A stretch of 64,000 nt of DNA from Periweissella ghanensis (GTDB lineage: Bacteria > Bacillota > Bacilli > Lactobacillales > Lactobacillaceae). The translations under genes were made by a program, and so were the position numbers. The DNA is taken from NCBI RefSeq assembly GCF_918814755.1, contig NZ_CAKKNT010000004.1:1-64000 (forward strand), given 5' to 3'. Each line of letters begins with the position of its first letter. The stretch's first letter is position 1. The notes below the pieces were generated by a model. That model had not been told where the DNA came from and searched no databases. It was given only the letters and a program-made list of their open reading frames with translations. Shown here in pieces: positions 51,657 through 60,646 of the stretch.

Positions 51657-51854
51657 TTAGCTTACTTGGCCATTTAACCAAGCTTTCAATATAACAATCA
51701 CCAATCCGATGATAATTAAAATTACCGCAGTGGCTGCCATCGCTGGATTCTTGGACCGATACACACTCCCCCATGTCCGCTCACGCGGGGTCACCATCAT
51801 CACGAGTACCCCCAAGACAATGATGATAATCCCCAACAGAATAATAAAGTCCAT
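51657..51854 (-). CDS. Small two-helix membrane protein
   Basis: 65 residues with two hydrophobic helices (about 2-20 and 40-58) and a basic loop (TPRERTWGSVYRSK). GGGGGATG lies before the ATG on the minus strand. Function unknown; divergent from the LexA-box gene. Confidence 0.62.
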   Translation of the reverse strand: MDFIILLGIIIIVLGVLVMMVTPRERTWGSVYRSKNPAMAATAVILIIIGLVIVILKAWLNGQVS

Positions 51855-51944
51855 TGTTTATTCATCCCCCTTTGAATGCATTGCTTAATGCTTGCTACTA
51901 CGTGCTTAGTATACCAAGAAACACTTAGGTAAGCTAACTCAGCG

Positions 51945-51973
51945 TTGCGAACATGTGTTCACATTGGTATAAT
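51945..51973 (+). promoter_or_regulatory. Promoter of a probable leaderless transcript
   Basis: TTGCGA (51945-51950) and TATAAT (51968-51973) with a 17-base spacer. The predicted start of transcription (51979-51981) coincides with ATG 51981 and no ribosome binding site exists, so the mRNA appears leaderless. Confidence 0.65.
51948..51961 (+). promoter_or_regulatory. LexA (SOS) box
   Basis: CGAACATGTGTTCA matches the Gram-positive LexA/DinR consensus CGAACATATGTTCG at 12 of 14 positions, including the invariant GAAC-N4-GTTC. It overlaps the -35 end and spacer of the promoter, where LexA would block RNA polymerase. Confidence 0.7.
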
Positions 51974-51980
51974 ATGTCCT

Positions 51981-52661
51981 ATGAAAAAAGAACAGACGAA
52001 AAAAACCGTATTAAGTAAAGAAGAGCGTCAACGCATTTGGCAGTTGTTAACCCCAGCACAGCAAGCCGTCTTAAATGAACATGTGCGTTATCGCCAAACT
52101 TCATTATTCACTAATAGTAATTTGCTAGGTGAAAGTACTGACTGGGAATTTGTCGCATACCAACTAAATGAGAACTACGACAATGTTCAAGGTGAGCAAT
52201 TATTTTGTGATTGTGGCCGCCGGTTAAAGCACCAATACATGTTGCAAAATCAGACTAGTGGCAAAATACTGAAACTCGGAATCAGTCACTTTGCTGACCA
52301 CGCCCAAATTCCTGAACCCATCATGCGCCAATTGCAAACCCAAATTCATCAGCTTAACTTTGGTTTAGATGAAACGTTGCGCCGGTATCGCCGGGGGGTG
52401 AAGTTGAATCCCGCTGTTAAAACTTGGTTACTAGCCCAAGATACCCATAGTTACTCACCATTTACGCGCGAATACGCCGAAGTAGATTTACCATTAACGG
52501 TTGAAGATACGTACGCGATTCGGAATGCGTTTGCTCGCTTTGAACGCCAACAACTAAAAGCTGCGCACCCCGTTGTTAAACGCACCCGGCGGACCAAAAA
52601 GGTGAAGCAAGCAGAAAACCAAGCCAAGGTTAATTTATACTTGAAAGCTTTTGATTGGTAA
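51981..52661 (+). CDS. Putative SOS-regulated protein of unknown function
   Basis: About 226 residues from ATG 51981 (MKKEQTKK...). A basic start, a conserved-looking centre with a CDC pair (QLFCDCGRRLKHQYML near 87), a helical arginine-rich part (RQLQTQIHQLNFGLDETLRRYRRG) and a strongly basic C-terminus (VKRTRRTKKVKQAE) suggest nucleic-acid contact (inference). A LexA box sits in its promoter, so it is likely induced by DNA damage. I do not recognise the family. mnmA follows under its own promoter. Confidence 0.7.
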   Translation: MKKEQTKKTVLSKEERQRIWQLLTPAQQAVLNEHVRYRQTSLFTNSNLLGESTDWEFVAYQLNENYDNVQGEQLFCDCGRRLKHQYMLQNQTSGKILKLGISHFADHAQIPEPIMRQLQTQIHQLNFGLDETLRRYRRGVKLNPAVKTWLLAQDTHSYSPFTREYAEVDLPLTVEDTYAIRNAFARFERQQLKAAHPVVKRTRRTKKVKQAENQAKVNLYLKAFDW

Positions 52662-52671
52662 GTAGTGGTGC

Positions 52672-52701
52672 TTGTATTTAATAAGCATTTTCGTGTATAA
52701 T
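52672..52701 (+). promoter_or_regulatory. Promoter of mnmA
   Basis: TTGTAT (52672-52677) and TATAAT (52696-52701), 18-base spacer. Confidence 0.6.
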
Positions 52702-52754
52702 ATAGGTTACTGAAATTTTACAACCTTCAAATTGTAATGATTCTCAGAATCTAA

Positions 52755-53900
<1,146 letters not shown>

Positions 53901-53911
53901 CATTAATTGTA

Positions 53912-53946
53912 AGATTCCAGCAGATTTTGATAGTCTGCTGGTCTTT
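53912..53946 (+). terminator. Terminator after mnmA
   Basis: AAGATTCCAGCAGA (53912-53925) pairs with TCTGCTGGTCTT (53935-53946) with one mismatch/bulge, then TTTT. Confidence 0.8.
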
Positions 53947-54064
53947 TGCTATTTAATAAACTACCAAAATATTTGAAAAAAGACACGAATCCTAGCGATA
54001 ATCACAAACTAGGGCATAAATATGCTAAGATAAGGCAATCAATAGTAAGAAAGTTGGAATAATT

Positions 54065-54298
54065 ATGGAACACGGATACGTTAAAATTTGGGACGAAGAA
54101 AAAGGTTTTGGTTACATCGAAATTACCGGCCAAGACGATATTTTCGTCCACTTCTCAGGAATCGTTAGCGATGGTTTTAAGGCCTTGACGGTTGGCGACT
54201 ATGTTGAATTTGTTGTGGTTGAAGGGGTCCGTGGCCCACAAGCTGCCCAAGTACGCGTTATCGATGCACCAACTAATGATGCACCGATTGCAGACTAA
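54065..54298 (+). CDS. Cold-shock-domain protein
   Basis: 77 residues. RNP1-like GFGYIEI near 15-21 and RNP2 DIFVHFSGI near 25-33 are intact. It is slightly longer than CspA-type proteins because of a short acidic tail ([11 protein letters not shown]). A single-stranded nucleic-acid binder that helps translation in the cold or stress. It begins a gene run with NudF, a membrane protein, MtnN and a desulfurase. Confidence 0.87.
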   Translation: MEHGYVKIWDEEKGFGYIEITGQDDIFVHFSGIVSDGFKALTVGDYVEFVVVEGVRGPQAAQVRVIDAPTNDAPIAD

Positions 54299-54316
54299 TT
54301 AGCGGAGGCAATTATT

Positions 54317-54883
54317 ATGGATTTTGCAGAAAAAGTTATTGGGCGTGAATTAAAATATCACGGTGCCATTATTGACGTTGAGGTCCAAACGGTTGAATTA
54401 CCCAATGGCCAAACAGCAACCCGTGATATTGTCCACCACTGTCCAGCAATTGCCATTTTAGCAATTACTGATGACAACAAAGCTGTGATTATGCGTCAAT
54501 GGCGGACCGCTTTAGCTAAGGAAACCCTTGAGATTCCCGCCGGTAAAGTTGACGACCGTGATACCGATCCATTGCAAACGGCGATTCGCGAATTAAATGA
54601 AGAAACGCGGATGCAAGCAGCGCACATTGAAAAAATTAGTAGTTTTTATCTTTCTGCGGGCTATGCCGATGAATTAATGCATCTATACTTAGCCACTGGT
54701 TTAACCCCAGTGACTAATGAATTACCCCAAGATGATGATGAAAATCTCGCCCTCAGTACGTACACCCTTGATGAATTAGCCGCTTTAAATGCCCAAGGTT
54801 TACTTGATGATTCAAAAACGCAAGTAGCTTACTGGTATTGGGCAGCTAACCAAGCTTATGTAAAGGGGTTAATCAATGGATAA
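54317..54883 (+). CDS. ADP-ribose pyrophosphatase (NudF-like Nudix)
   Basis: 188 residues. The Nudix box runs from GKVDDRDTDPLQTAIRELNEETRM near 75, with REL.EET intact. The upstream MRQWRTALAKETLEIPAGK is typical of the ADP-ribose pyrophosphatase group, and a proline-rich region follows as in NudF. It cleaves ADP-ribose to AMP and ribose-5-phosphate. GCGGAGG before the ATG. It overlaps the next gene by 8 bases. Confidence 0.87.
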   Translation: MDFAEKVIGRELKYHGAIIDVEVQTVELPNGQTATRDIVHHCPAIAILAITDDNKAVIMRQWRTALAKETLEIPAGKVDDRDTDPLQTAIRELNEETRMQAAHIEKISSFYLSAGYADELMHLYLATGLTPVTNELPQDDDENLALSTYTLDELAALNAQGLLDDSKTQVAYWYWAANQAYVKGLING

Positions 54884-55229
54884 AGATCCTATTACGCGTA
54901 AAGCATACCGTGAATATCAACAACAACATCAAAACGAAACGCCCACGACTGATGATCCAAGTATGCGGCGGATGCATGATGGCCGCTATGTTGATGAAAA
55001 TGGTGAGATTCATACGCGGGCCGATAGTTTTGCGCAAGAACCACAAGGTGAAAGCGAGCGCCAAACTGCGCAACGATTTGCCAAAAATAAGCGCTATGAA
55101 ACCGATAACTTTGGCCGCTTAACTCCTCTGGGTAAGCAACAACGGCTTAAGTTCCGTTTAAATGTCACCATTGTGATTTTAGTGTTATTAATTATTGCCA
55201 CATTTTTAGTTTTACGTTTTGTCGATTAA
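54876..55229 (+). CDS. Single-pass membrane protein with long polar N-terminus
   Basis: 117 residues: about 90 polar, charged residues, then one hydrophobic helix (LNVTIVILVLLIIATFLVLRFV) at the extreme C-terminus, so it is probably tail-anchored with the polar part inside. The GKQQRLKFR segment next to the helix is basic. It overlaps nudF by 8 bases, so translation is coupled. I do not recognise it. Confidence 0.65.
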   Translation: MDKDPITRKAYREYQQQHQNETPTTDDPSMRRMHDGRYVDENGEIHTRADSFAQEPQGESERQTAQRFAKNKRYETDNFGRLTPLGKQQRLKFRLNVTIVILVLLIIATFLVLRFVD

Positions 55230-55267
55230 CTAGTTTATTAAATTGATTTTTGAGAGGAATTTGAAAA

Positions 55268-55966
55268 ATGAAATACGGAATTATTAACGCCATGCCTGAA
55301 GAAATGGCTAACTTAGAAGCAGCGATGGAAAACCTTGAAATCAAGAGCATTAAGCACATTGATTTTCACGTTGGAACCATTGCGGGTCAAGACGTGGTCG
55401 TTGTTGAATCAGGAATCGGTAAAGTTCAAGCTGGTTTAACTACTGCTTTATTGATTACTAACTTTGACGTTGATGTTATTATCAACTCAGGTTCCGCTGG
55501 GGCCATTGGTGAAGGCTTAAAGATTGGGGATGTCGTGGTTGCATCTGAAACAGCCTACCACGACGTTGATGCCACGGTCTTTGGTTACGATTACGGTCAA
55601 GTCCCCCAACAACCAGCTCGTTTTGAAGCTGACAAAGACTTGGTTGCACAAATTATGGACGCTGCTAAAGATACTGGTTTACACACTGTGACGGGGTTAA
55701 TCGTAACTTCCGATTCATTTGTGGCTAGTGCGCAACAAGTTGACCGTATCAAAGCGAACTTCCCAGATGCTATTTCTTCTGAAATGGAAGGGGCAGCCAT
55801 TGCGCAGGTCGCGCACCAATTTGGGATTCCATATGCCGTTGTACGGGCGATGTCTGACAACGCAGATGGCGATGCTGGGGTTACTTTTGACGAATTCATT
55901 GTGCAAGCTGGTAAACAATCAGCTGACATGTTAATTGCACTTTTCAAAAACCAAGCTGCTAAGTAA
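55268..55966 (+). CDS. mtnN: 5'-methylthioadenosine/S-adenosylhomocysteine nucleosidase
   Basis: 232 residues. MKYGIINAMPEEMANLEAAM opens with the catalytic-domain signature, VVVESGIGKVQAG near 42 and SGSAGAIGEGLKIGDVVV near 76 follow, and SSEMEGAAIAQVAHQFGIP near 170 holds the ribose-binding Glu; the general acid Asp is in MSDNADGD near 196. The enzyme detoxifies methylthioadenosine and S-adenosylhomocysteine and feeds autoinducer-2 synthesis. GAGAGG before the ATG. Confidence 0.93.
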   Translation: MKYGIINAMPEEMANLEAAMENLEIKSIKHIDFHVGTIAGQDVVVVESGIGKVQAGLTTALLITNFDVDVIINSGSAGAIGEGLKIGDVVVASETAYHDVDATVFGYDYGQVPQQPARFEADKDLVAQIMDAAKDTGLHTVTGLIVTSDSFVASAQQVDRIKANFPDAISSEMEGAAIAQVAHQFGIPYAVVRAMSDNADGDAGVTFDEFIVQAGKQSADMLIALFKNQAAK

Positions 55967-56000
55967 TTATCGCTAGTTGTGTCTTGAAAAGGATGGAAAA

Positions 56001-57170
56001 ATGAAAGAAGTTGCTTTAAATACCGGGGTCGTATATTTAGATAATGCTGCGACAACCCCCATGGCCCCCGAAGTAATTGATACGATGTTAACAACCATGC
56101 AATCAACGTTTGGGAATGCCTCATCAACGCACGCCTTTGGTCGCAAAGCCCACATGGTGCTTGAAAATGCGCGCCAAGTTATTGCCCGTTCGATTAACGC
56201 CAAAGATGAAGAAATCGTCTTTACCTCTGGTGGAACGGAATCAGATAACACGGCCATTATTGGGACCGCTGAAGCGCGCCAACACTTAGGTAAACACATT
56301 ATTACCAGCGCGATTGAACACGAAGCGGTTTTAAAACCATTAGCGTGGTTAGCGGAACACGGTTTTGAAATTACTTACTTACCAGTTAATGAAGCCGGTG
56401 AAGTAAGTGTGGCTGACCTAAAAGCGGCTTTGCGTGATGATACGATTTTAGTAACCATTATGATGGGGAATAACGAAGTCGGCTCGCATATGCCGATTCG
56501 TGAAATCGGAGAGGTCTTAGCAGATCACCAAGCATGGTTCCACACCGATGCGGTCCAAGCATATGGTTTACTAGATATTGATGTTAAGCGTGATCATATT
56601 GATATGCTCTCAACATCTGCTCACAAGATTAATGGTCCTAAGCAATTAGGCTTCTTATACCGCCGCGATGGCTTGGTCTTTCCAAGTTATTTAAAAGGTG
56701 GCGATCAAGAAGAAAAACGCCGGGCCGGGACGGAAAATATTCCATCCATTGCAGGGTTTGCAACCGCGGTTGAATTAATTACACCCGCGGAAAAAGCAAA
56801 TCGCCAAGCCAAATACGCCGCCTTTAAAGCTCAAGTGTTAAGTGGCTTAGCGGCTGCTGACATTGATGTTGCAGTCAACGGTGCCATTAAAGACGATACC
56901 CTCCAACATGTGTTAAACATTTGGATCAAAGGGGTGTCAACGTATGTCATGCAAACTAATCTTGATATGGCGGGGATTGCCATTTCAGGTGGTTCCGCAT
57001 GTACGGCTGGTTCCCTTGAACCATCGCATGTCTTAACAGCGATGTATGGTGAAACTTCACCACGGATTGAAGAATCACTCCGGATTAGCTTTGGTACGTA
57101 TACGACTAGCGCTGACATTGATGCGTTGGTCGCCAATATTGCCAAAACGGTTAAACGCGTCCTTAAATAG
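56001..57170 (+). CDS. Cysteine desulfurase (NifS/IscS-like)
   Basis: About 389 residues from the ATG after AAGGATGG (an earlier in-frame start is less likely). YLDNAATTPM near 11, the PLP lysine in STSAHKINGPKQLG near 202-215 and the cysteine loop SGGSACTAGSLEPSHV near 328 define the family. It transfers sulfur from cysteine to acceptors and may serve MnmA encoded 2 kb upstream. Starts 34 bases after mtnN; likely in the same transcript. Confidence 0.92.
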   Translation: MKEVALNTGVVYLDNAATTPMAPEVIDTMLTTMQSTFGNASSTHAFGRKAHMVLENARQVIARSINAKDEEIVFTSGGTESDNTAIIGTAEARQHLGKHIITSAIEHEAVLKPLAWLAEHGFEITYLPVNEAGEVSVADLKAALRDDTILVTIMMGNNEVGSHMPIREIGEVLADHQAWFHTDAVQAYGLLDIDVKRDHIDMLSTSAHKINGPKQLGFLYRRDGLVFPSYLKGGDQEEKRRAGTENIPSIAGFATAVELITPAEKANRQAKYAAFKAQVLSGLAAADIDVAVNGAIKDDTLQHVLNIWIKGVSTYVMQTNLDMAGIAISGGSACTAGSLEPSHVLTAMYGETSPRIEESLRISFGTYTTSADIDALVANIAKTVKRVLK

Positions 57171-57196
57171 ACCGGTTAACGAACAATAACTAACCT

Positions 57197-57240
57197 AAAA
57201 AGCCTCACTAACAATCTGTGCATTGCTAGCGGGGCTTTTT
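57197..57240. terminator. Terminator between convergent genes
   Basis: AAAAAGCCTCACTA (57197-57210) pairs with TAGCGGGGCTTTTT (57227-57240) with one mismatch and one G-U pair. Confidence 0.8.
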
Positions 57241-57246
57241 TGCGAC

Positions 57247-58233
57247 TTAAATTTGGTTAAAATAGGCTGGAAAAAGGGCCTGGGTTTCAGTAGTTAAATA
57301 ATTTTCAAGATATTCAAAGACCCCAATATCAGTTCCGACGTCAAAAACGCCAATATTAGTACCGAAGAACGTTTTTAATTGTTGAAACATCTCAAAACTA
57401 AGCGCGACTCGTTGGTAATCTTGGTTAGTTGCACCAACAATTCCATTTAAAAGAATTAGCCGCTGGTAATTTATCAAGTTCAATTTTAAATCTGGTTGCT
57501 TGTCATATAAGGCGTTGATTTCACTGACAATTTGGTCAATTTCAACATACGTGGCTAGCTGTTTATCATACGTATTAATTGATAACGCATAATTAAGTAA
57601 GTGATTAATGTAACTATCATACCAACTTTGACCAATATGCTCATGGTATTTAGCATAATTGACTTTAAAACGTTTTAATAGAACCGTGCGACTCGTCGGT
57701 TCAAAAAAGCAACCAATCACAGGAAAAATTTCAAGTTCATCCTTGGTCCAAGTCGTCATTTTTAAGAGATATTGTTGCATAAATTGATATTCGGCCGTAA
57801 ATTCACTTGGAAATGTCACAATATCTTGATCAACATGCCACATATTCAATAACGCAACAAAATGTATTAAATAGGCGTAGAACCGCTCTTTGGAATTAGG
57901 CGAATCTTTAAACTGCTGATAGATACTCACGTTTTCCCATTTGGGATCATAAGCCTGCGTTTGGTGCATCGTGATTTCTTTATTGACGGCACTCAGCAGA
58001 CTATCGTCACCTTCAGTTACGGTAAACCACTTGTTGCGTAAATAAACCAATTCATCGAGTGATGAAATATTTAACCGGTGTGTAATTTCACGTAAGTTAC
58101 TAAATCCAATATCGGTAAAATCATTTTCAAAACGATAAGCCGTCGTCCGTGATACGACACCAGTATAGACTTCTTTAACGGTAAAACCTTTTTCTTCGCG
58201 CAGCTTTTTAATTGTTGCTCCTAAAAATTCCAT
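57247..58233 (-). CDS. Rgg/GadR/MutR family transcriptional regulator
   Basis: 328 residues. An XRE-type helix-turn-helix opens the protein (GATIKKLREEKGFTVKEVYTGVVSRTTAYRFENDFTDIGFSNLREITHRL) and a long all-helical C-terminal domain follows, the layout of Rgg regulators that sense short peptides. It is divergent from an MFS transporter gene 103 bases away, the usual arrangement for a regulated target. I found no convincing short hydrophobic peptide ORF next to it. Confidence 0.82.
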   Translation of the reverse strand: MEFLGATIKKLREEKGFTVKEVYTGVVSRTTAYRFENDFTDIGFSNLREITHRLNISSLDELVYLRNKWFTVTEGDDSLLSAVNKEITMHQTQAYDPKWENVSIYQQFKDSPNSKERFYAYLIHFVALLNMWHVDQDIVTFPSEFTAEYQFMQQYLLKMTTWTKDELEIFPVIGCFFEPTSRTVLLKRFKVNYAKYHEHIGQSWYDSYINHLLNYALSINTYDKQLATYVEIDQIVSEINALYDKQPDLKLNLINYQRLILLNGIVGATNQDYQRVALSFEMFQQLKTFFGTNIGVFDVGTDIGVFEYLENYLTTETQALFPAYFNQI

Positions 58234-58247
58234 TAACGACTCCTTTT

Positions 58248-58267
58248 TTGTTTCAATTATGAAACAA
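58248..58267. promoter_or_regulatory. Inverted repeat in the Rgg-MFS divergent region
   Basis: TTGTTTC (58248-58254) and GAAACAA (58261-58267) are perfect 7-bp arms around 6 bases. The position just upstream of the rgg start suits an operator. Confidence 0.45.
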
Positions 58268-58336
58268 TCATTTGGATAAGCATAGCATACTGTATTCTTA
58301 AAATTAACAAGTGATTAGAAAAAGAGGTAGTTTATC

Positions 58337-59641
58337 ATGCAATTATTAACCGAGCACCAAATAAAGCGTTTCGTCAAACGACAAATCGCGATTGCCGTGA
58401 CATCTGATTTTTTATCCGTTACCGCCGGCAGTATTTTTAGCTTTGCCATTGGGCTGCATGTTTTAAAAGATACTAATTCAATCTTAGCGTTTGGGAGTTT
58501 GCAAATGGTCGGTCCCGTTATGGCACTACTATTTAGTAGCCTAATCGGTCAGATTGCGGACACATATAGTCACAAGCACATTATTATTAGTGCCGAATTA
58601 ATTAATTTGGTCATGTATGGTGTCTATATCGTTCTCGTCAACCAATTTCCTAGGCACTTATATCTTTGGACAATTCTGATTGTGATTTGGACAAACGTAT
58701 CCAGTCGGATTAGTGGTGTTGCCTATCAGGCCAGTGTGGTTAGTTTAGTCCCCACTAAAGATGTCCAACGGCTAAGTGGGCTTGAACAAGCTTCCGTGTC
58801 GTTAGCTGGGATTATTGCCCCCGTTCTTGGTGGAATCTTATACGCAGTCGTTAGCTTTCATATGCTAGTTTTGATTATTTTAATCGAAAGTCTTGTCGTT
58901 TTAAGCGCCACGATGGCTTTAAACTTTCATGCTTTCCAACAAGTACCCAGTAAAGTAGCGGTCGTTGAAGAGCCGTCAAACCAAAAAAGCATCCGCTATT
59001 GGCAATTTATTCGCCAAGCGCTTACCCAATATCCGGGTCTTAAATTTTTAACGATTTTCTCACCAATCGTAAATTTTATTTTAAGTGGTTTAGAGTTACT
59101 ACTTTCCGTACTTATCATCAAAGATTTACACCTATCGGCAACGGCATTAGGGCTTAGCTCAGCAGGGATTGGGATTGGTTCATTAATTGGTGGACTGTTA
59201 GTTGCCCGCCATTCTAATTTTAAGGCGCCTATCAAATTAACTAGCTTGATGGGCCTAGCTTGTTGTATTCCTCTTATTAGTATCGGCAGTGCCAGTATCG
59301 TGATTCGCCAAGCGACGGTCTTACTTACCACAGTTGTCTTAATGAACGTGATATTTGGTATCGTGATAATGTTTGCTAACGTGCCATTAACTGCTTATTT
59401 GGTACAAAGTATTCCTCAAAATGCACAAGGCCGGGTCTTTAGTGCTATATCCGGGATTACCCAAGTTTTTTCACCACTCGGCATTTTAATCTATACTGGG
59501 TTATTAAACGCAATTCCCGCAAGTCAGTTATTAATCATGGCCGGAAGCTTAATGCTAATAGCAACCATCCTTTTATGGTTAACAATTGGACGCAGCCAAA
59601 ATCAACAAGTTATCCAAAAAATTCACGAACTCAATCTTTAA
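58337..59641 (+). CDS. MFS transporter (MFS_3/enterobactin-exporter-like)
   Basis: 434 residues with 12 helices. DFLSVTAGSIFSFAIGL near 20, IGQIADTYSHKHIIISAELINL near 68-89 (loop 2-3) and PVLGGILYA near 158 match MFS_3/RDD1-type exporters. AAGAGG before the ATG. Divergent from the Rgg-type regulator, so it is the probable regulatory target. Substrate unknown. Confidence 0.82.
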   Translation: MQLLTEHQIKRFVKRQIAIAVTSDFLSVTAGSIFSFAIGLHVLKDTNSILAFGSLQMVGPVMALLFSSLIGQIADTYSHKHIIISAELINLVMYGVYIVLVNQFPRHLYLWTILIVIWTNVSSRISGVAYQASVVSLVPTKDVQRLSGLEQASVSLAGIIAPVLGGILYAVVSFHMLVLIILIESLVVLSATMALNFHAFQQVPSKVAVVEEPSNQKSIRYWQFIRQALTQYPGLKFLTIFSPIVNFILSGLELLLSVLIIKDLHLSATALGLSSAGIGIGSLIGGLLVARHSNFKAPIKLTSLMGLACCIPLISIGSASIVIRQATVLLTTVVLMNVIFGIVIMFANVPLTAYLVQSIPQNAQGRVFSAISGITQVFSPLGILIYTGLLNAIPASQLLIMAGSLMLIATILLWLTIGRSQNQQVIQKIHELNL

Positions 59642-59666
59642 CAACGAAAGGTCGTTAAATCATCCA

Positions 59667-59716
59667 ACTAAAAAAGCCCTACTGAATTTAAAAAAATTCA
59701 GTAGAGCTTTTTTAGT
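59667..59716. terminator. Long palindromic terminator (family copy 4)
   Basis: ACTAAAAAAGCCCTACTGAA and further bases (59667-59689) pair with AAATTCAGTAGAGC...AGT (59694-59716), nearly perfect over 23 bp. Ends resemble copies 1-3 (ACTAAA / TTTAGTAT), but the core differs. Confidence 0.8.
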
Positions 59717-59735
59717 ATCTTTGGCTACTAACACT

Positions 59736-60485
59736 TCAAATTTCTGTCACCCGAGTATCACGCGGTAACATGTGCTTTGAAATGCTAGCGACTTTAGCTA
59801 ATAACAAACCTAATTTTTGCGTGCGCCATGTGACGTATGCCGCTAGTAGATCGATATTTTCAATCACATTTTGCGGATTATGTTGAGTAATAGTTGCTAA
59901 GCGCTTTAAGCGATATCCAACTGTTTTACGATGGACATGCATGATGGCCGCAGTTTTAGCGATATTATGATTTGTCAGGGTAAATACCCAAAACGTATTT
60001 AAGAGATTTAACTCATCTTGCCCACTACCTAAGTTATTAATAATTGTCACTAAGTACTCATTCGCCAGGCCACTATTTCGTAATGGTTCAAATTGTTGGG
60101 TCATTTGAAAAGTTGCTTGATGATTAAAAGTATTTGGGGCGGTAAAACATAGTGCTTGCAAGGCTTCTTTAATCGTCCCAGATAAATCAAAGTGGCTGCT
60201 ACCAATGCCAATTTGATTTGGGGCGGGAAAATATTGGGTTACGAGGGTTGCATCTTCAAATTGACGCAAAATATAAATGCGATGTTCAGTGTCTAAACTA
60301 AATGTTAACTGGATATGGGTGGTTGGAATTCTAATCTGCGGATGTTTTACAACAATGGCATAGTAGGCTTGTCGTAAATCAACCCCACGAGCATGTGCTT
60401 GTTGTGCAAAAGACACCGAAATTGGCTGATCTGTGTCCGCAATCGTTAGCCATTGCTGTAAAAATGCTTCAATTTCACCTGTCAT
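59736..60485 (-). CDS. PucR/CdaR-type transcriptional regulator beside the arc operon
   Basis: About 249 residues. The C-terminal HNIAKTAAIMHVHRKTVGYRLKRL near 182-205 is the PucR/CdaR-type helix-turn-helix (HTH_30). The N-terminal part is an unassigned sensor domain. GGAGGTG lies before the chosen ATG; 15 more residues upstream would lack a site. Divergent from arcA, so it is the likely arc regulator, in place of the more usual ArgR or ArcR types. Confidence 0.72.
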   Translation of the reverse strand: MTGEIEAFLQQWLTIADTDQPISVSFAQQAHARGVDLRQAYYAIVVKHPQIRIPTTHIQLTFSLDTEHRIYILRQFEDATLVTQYFPAPNQIGIGSSHFDLSGTIKEALQALCFTAPNTFNHQATFQMTQQFEPLRNSGLANEYLVTIINNLGSGQDELNLLNTFWVFTLTNHNIAKTAAIMHVHRKTVGYRLKRLATITQHNPQNVIENIDLLAAYVTWRTQKLGLLLAKVASISKHMLPRDTRVTEI

Positions 60486-60646
60486 AAACACCTCCATTTC
60501 ATTGGCCAAAGCGCTCATATAATTAACCATTTGGCTAACTATATTTTCATTTTATACCATATCTCAAGGAACAACAATTGCGTAAAATAAGGGTTATAAG
60601 CATTTATATTAAAAATTAATCCGTGTTTTAAAAGGAGGAAAATTTA

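Noticed and set aside
55597-56127. 176-residue minus-strand ORF over mtnN and the desulfurase gene
   Set aside because: It lies opposite two well-supported genes and has no ribosome binding site or recognisable motif.
58259-58279. Six-codon ORF (ATG to TAA) as an Rgg pheromone gene
   Set aside because: No ribosome binding site and far shorter than known SHP precursors; its ATG is part of the inverted repeat.
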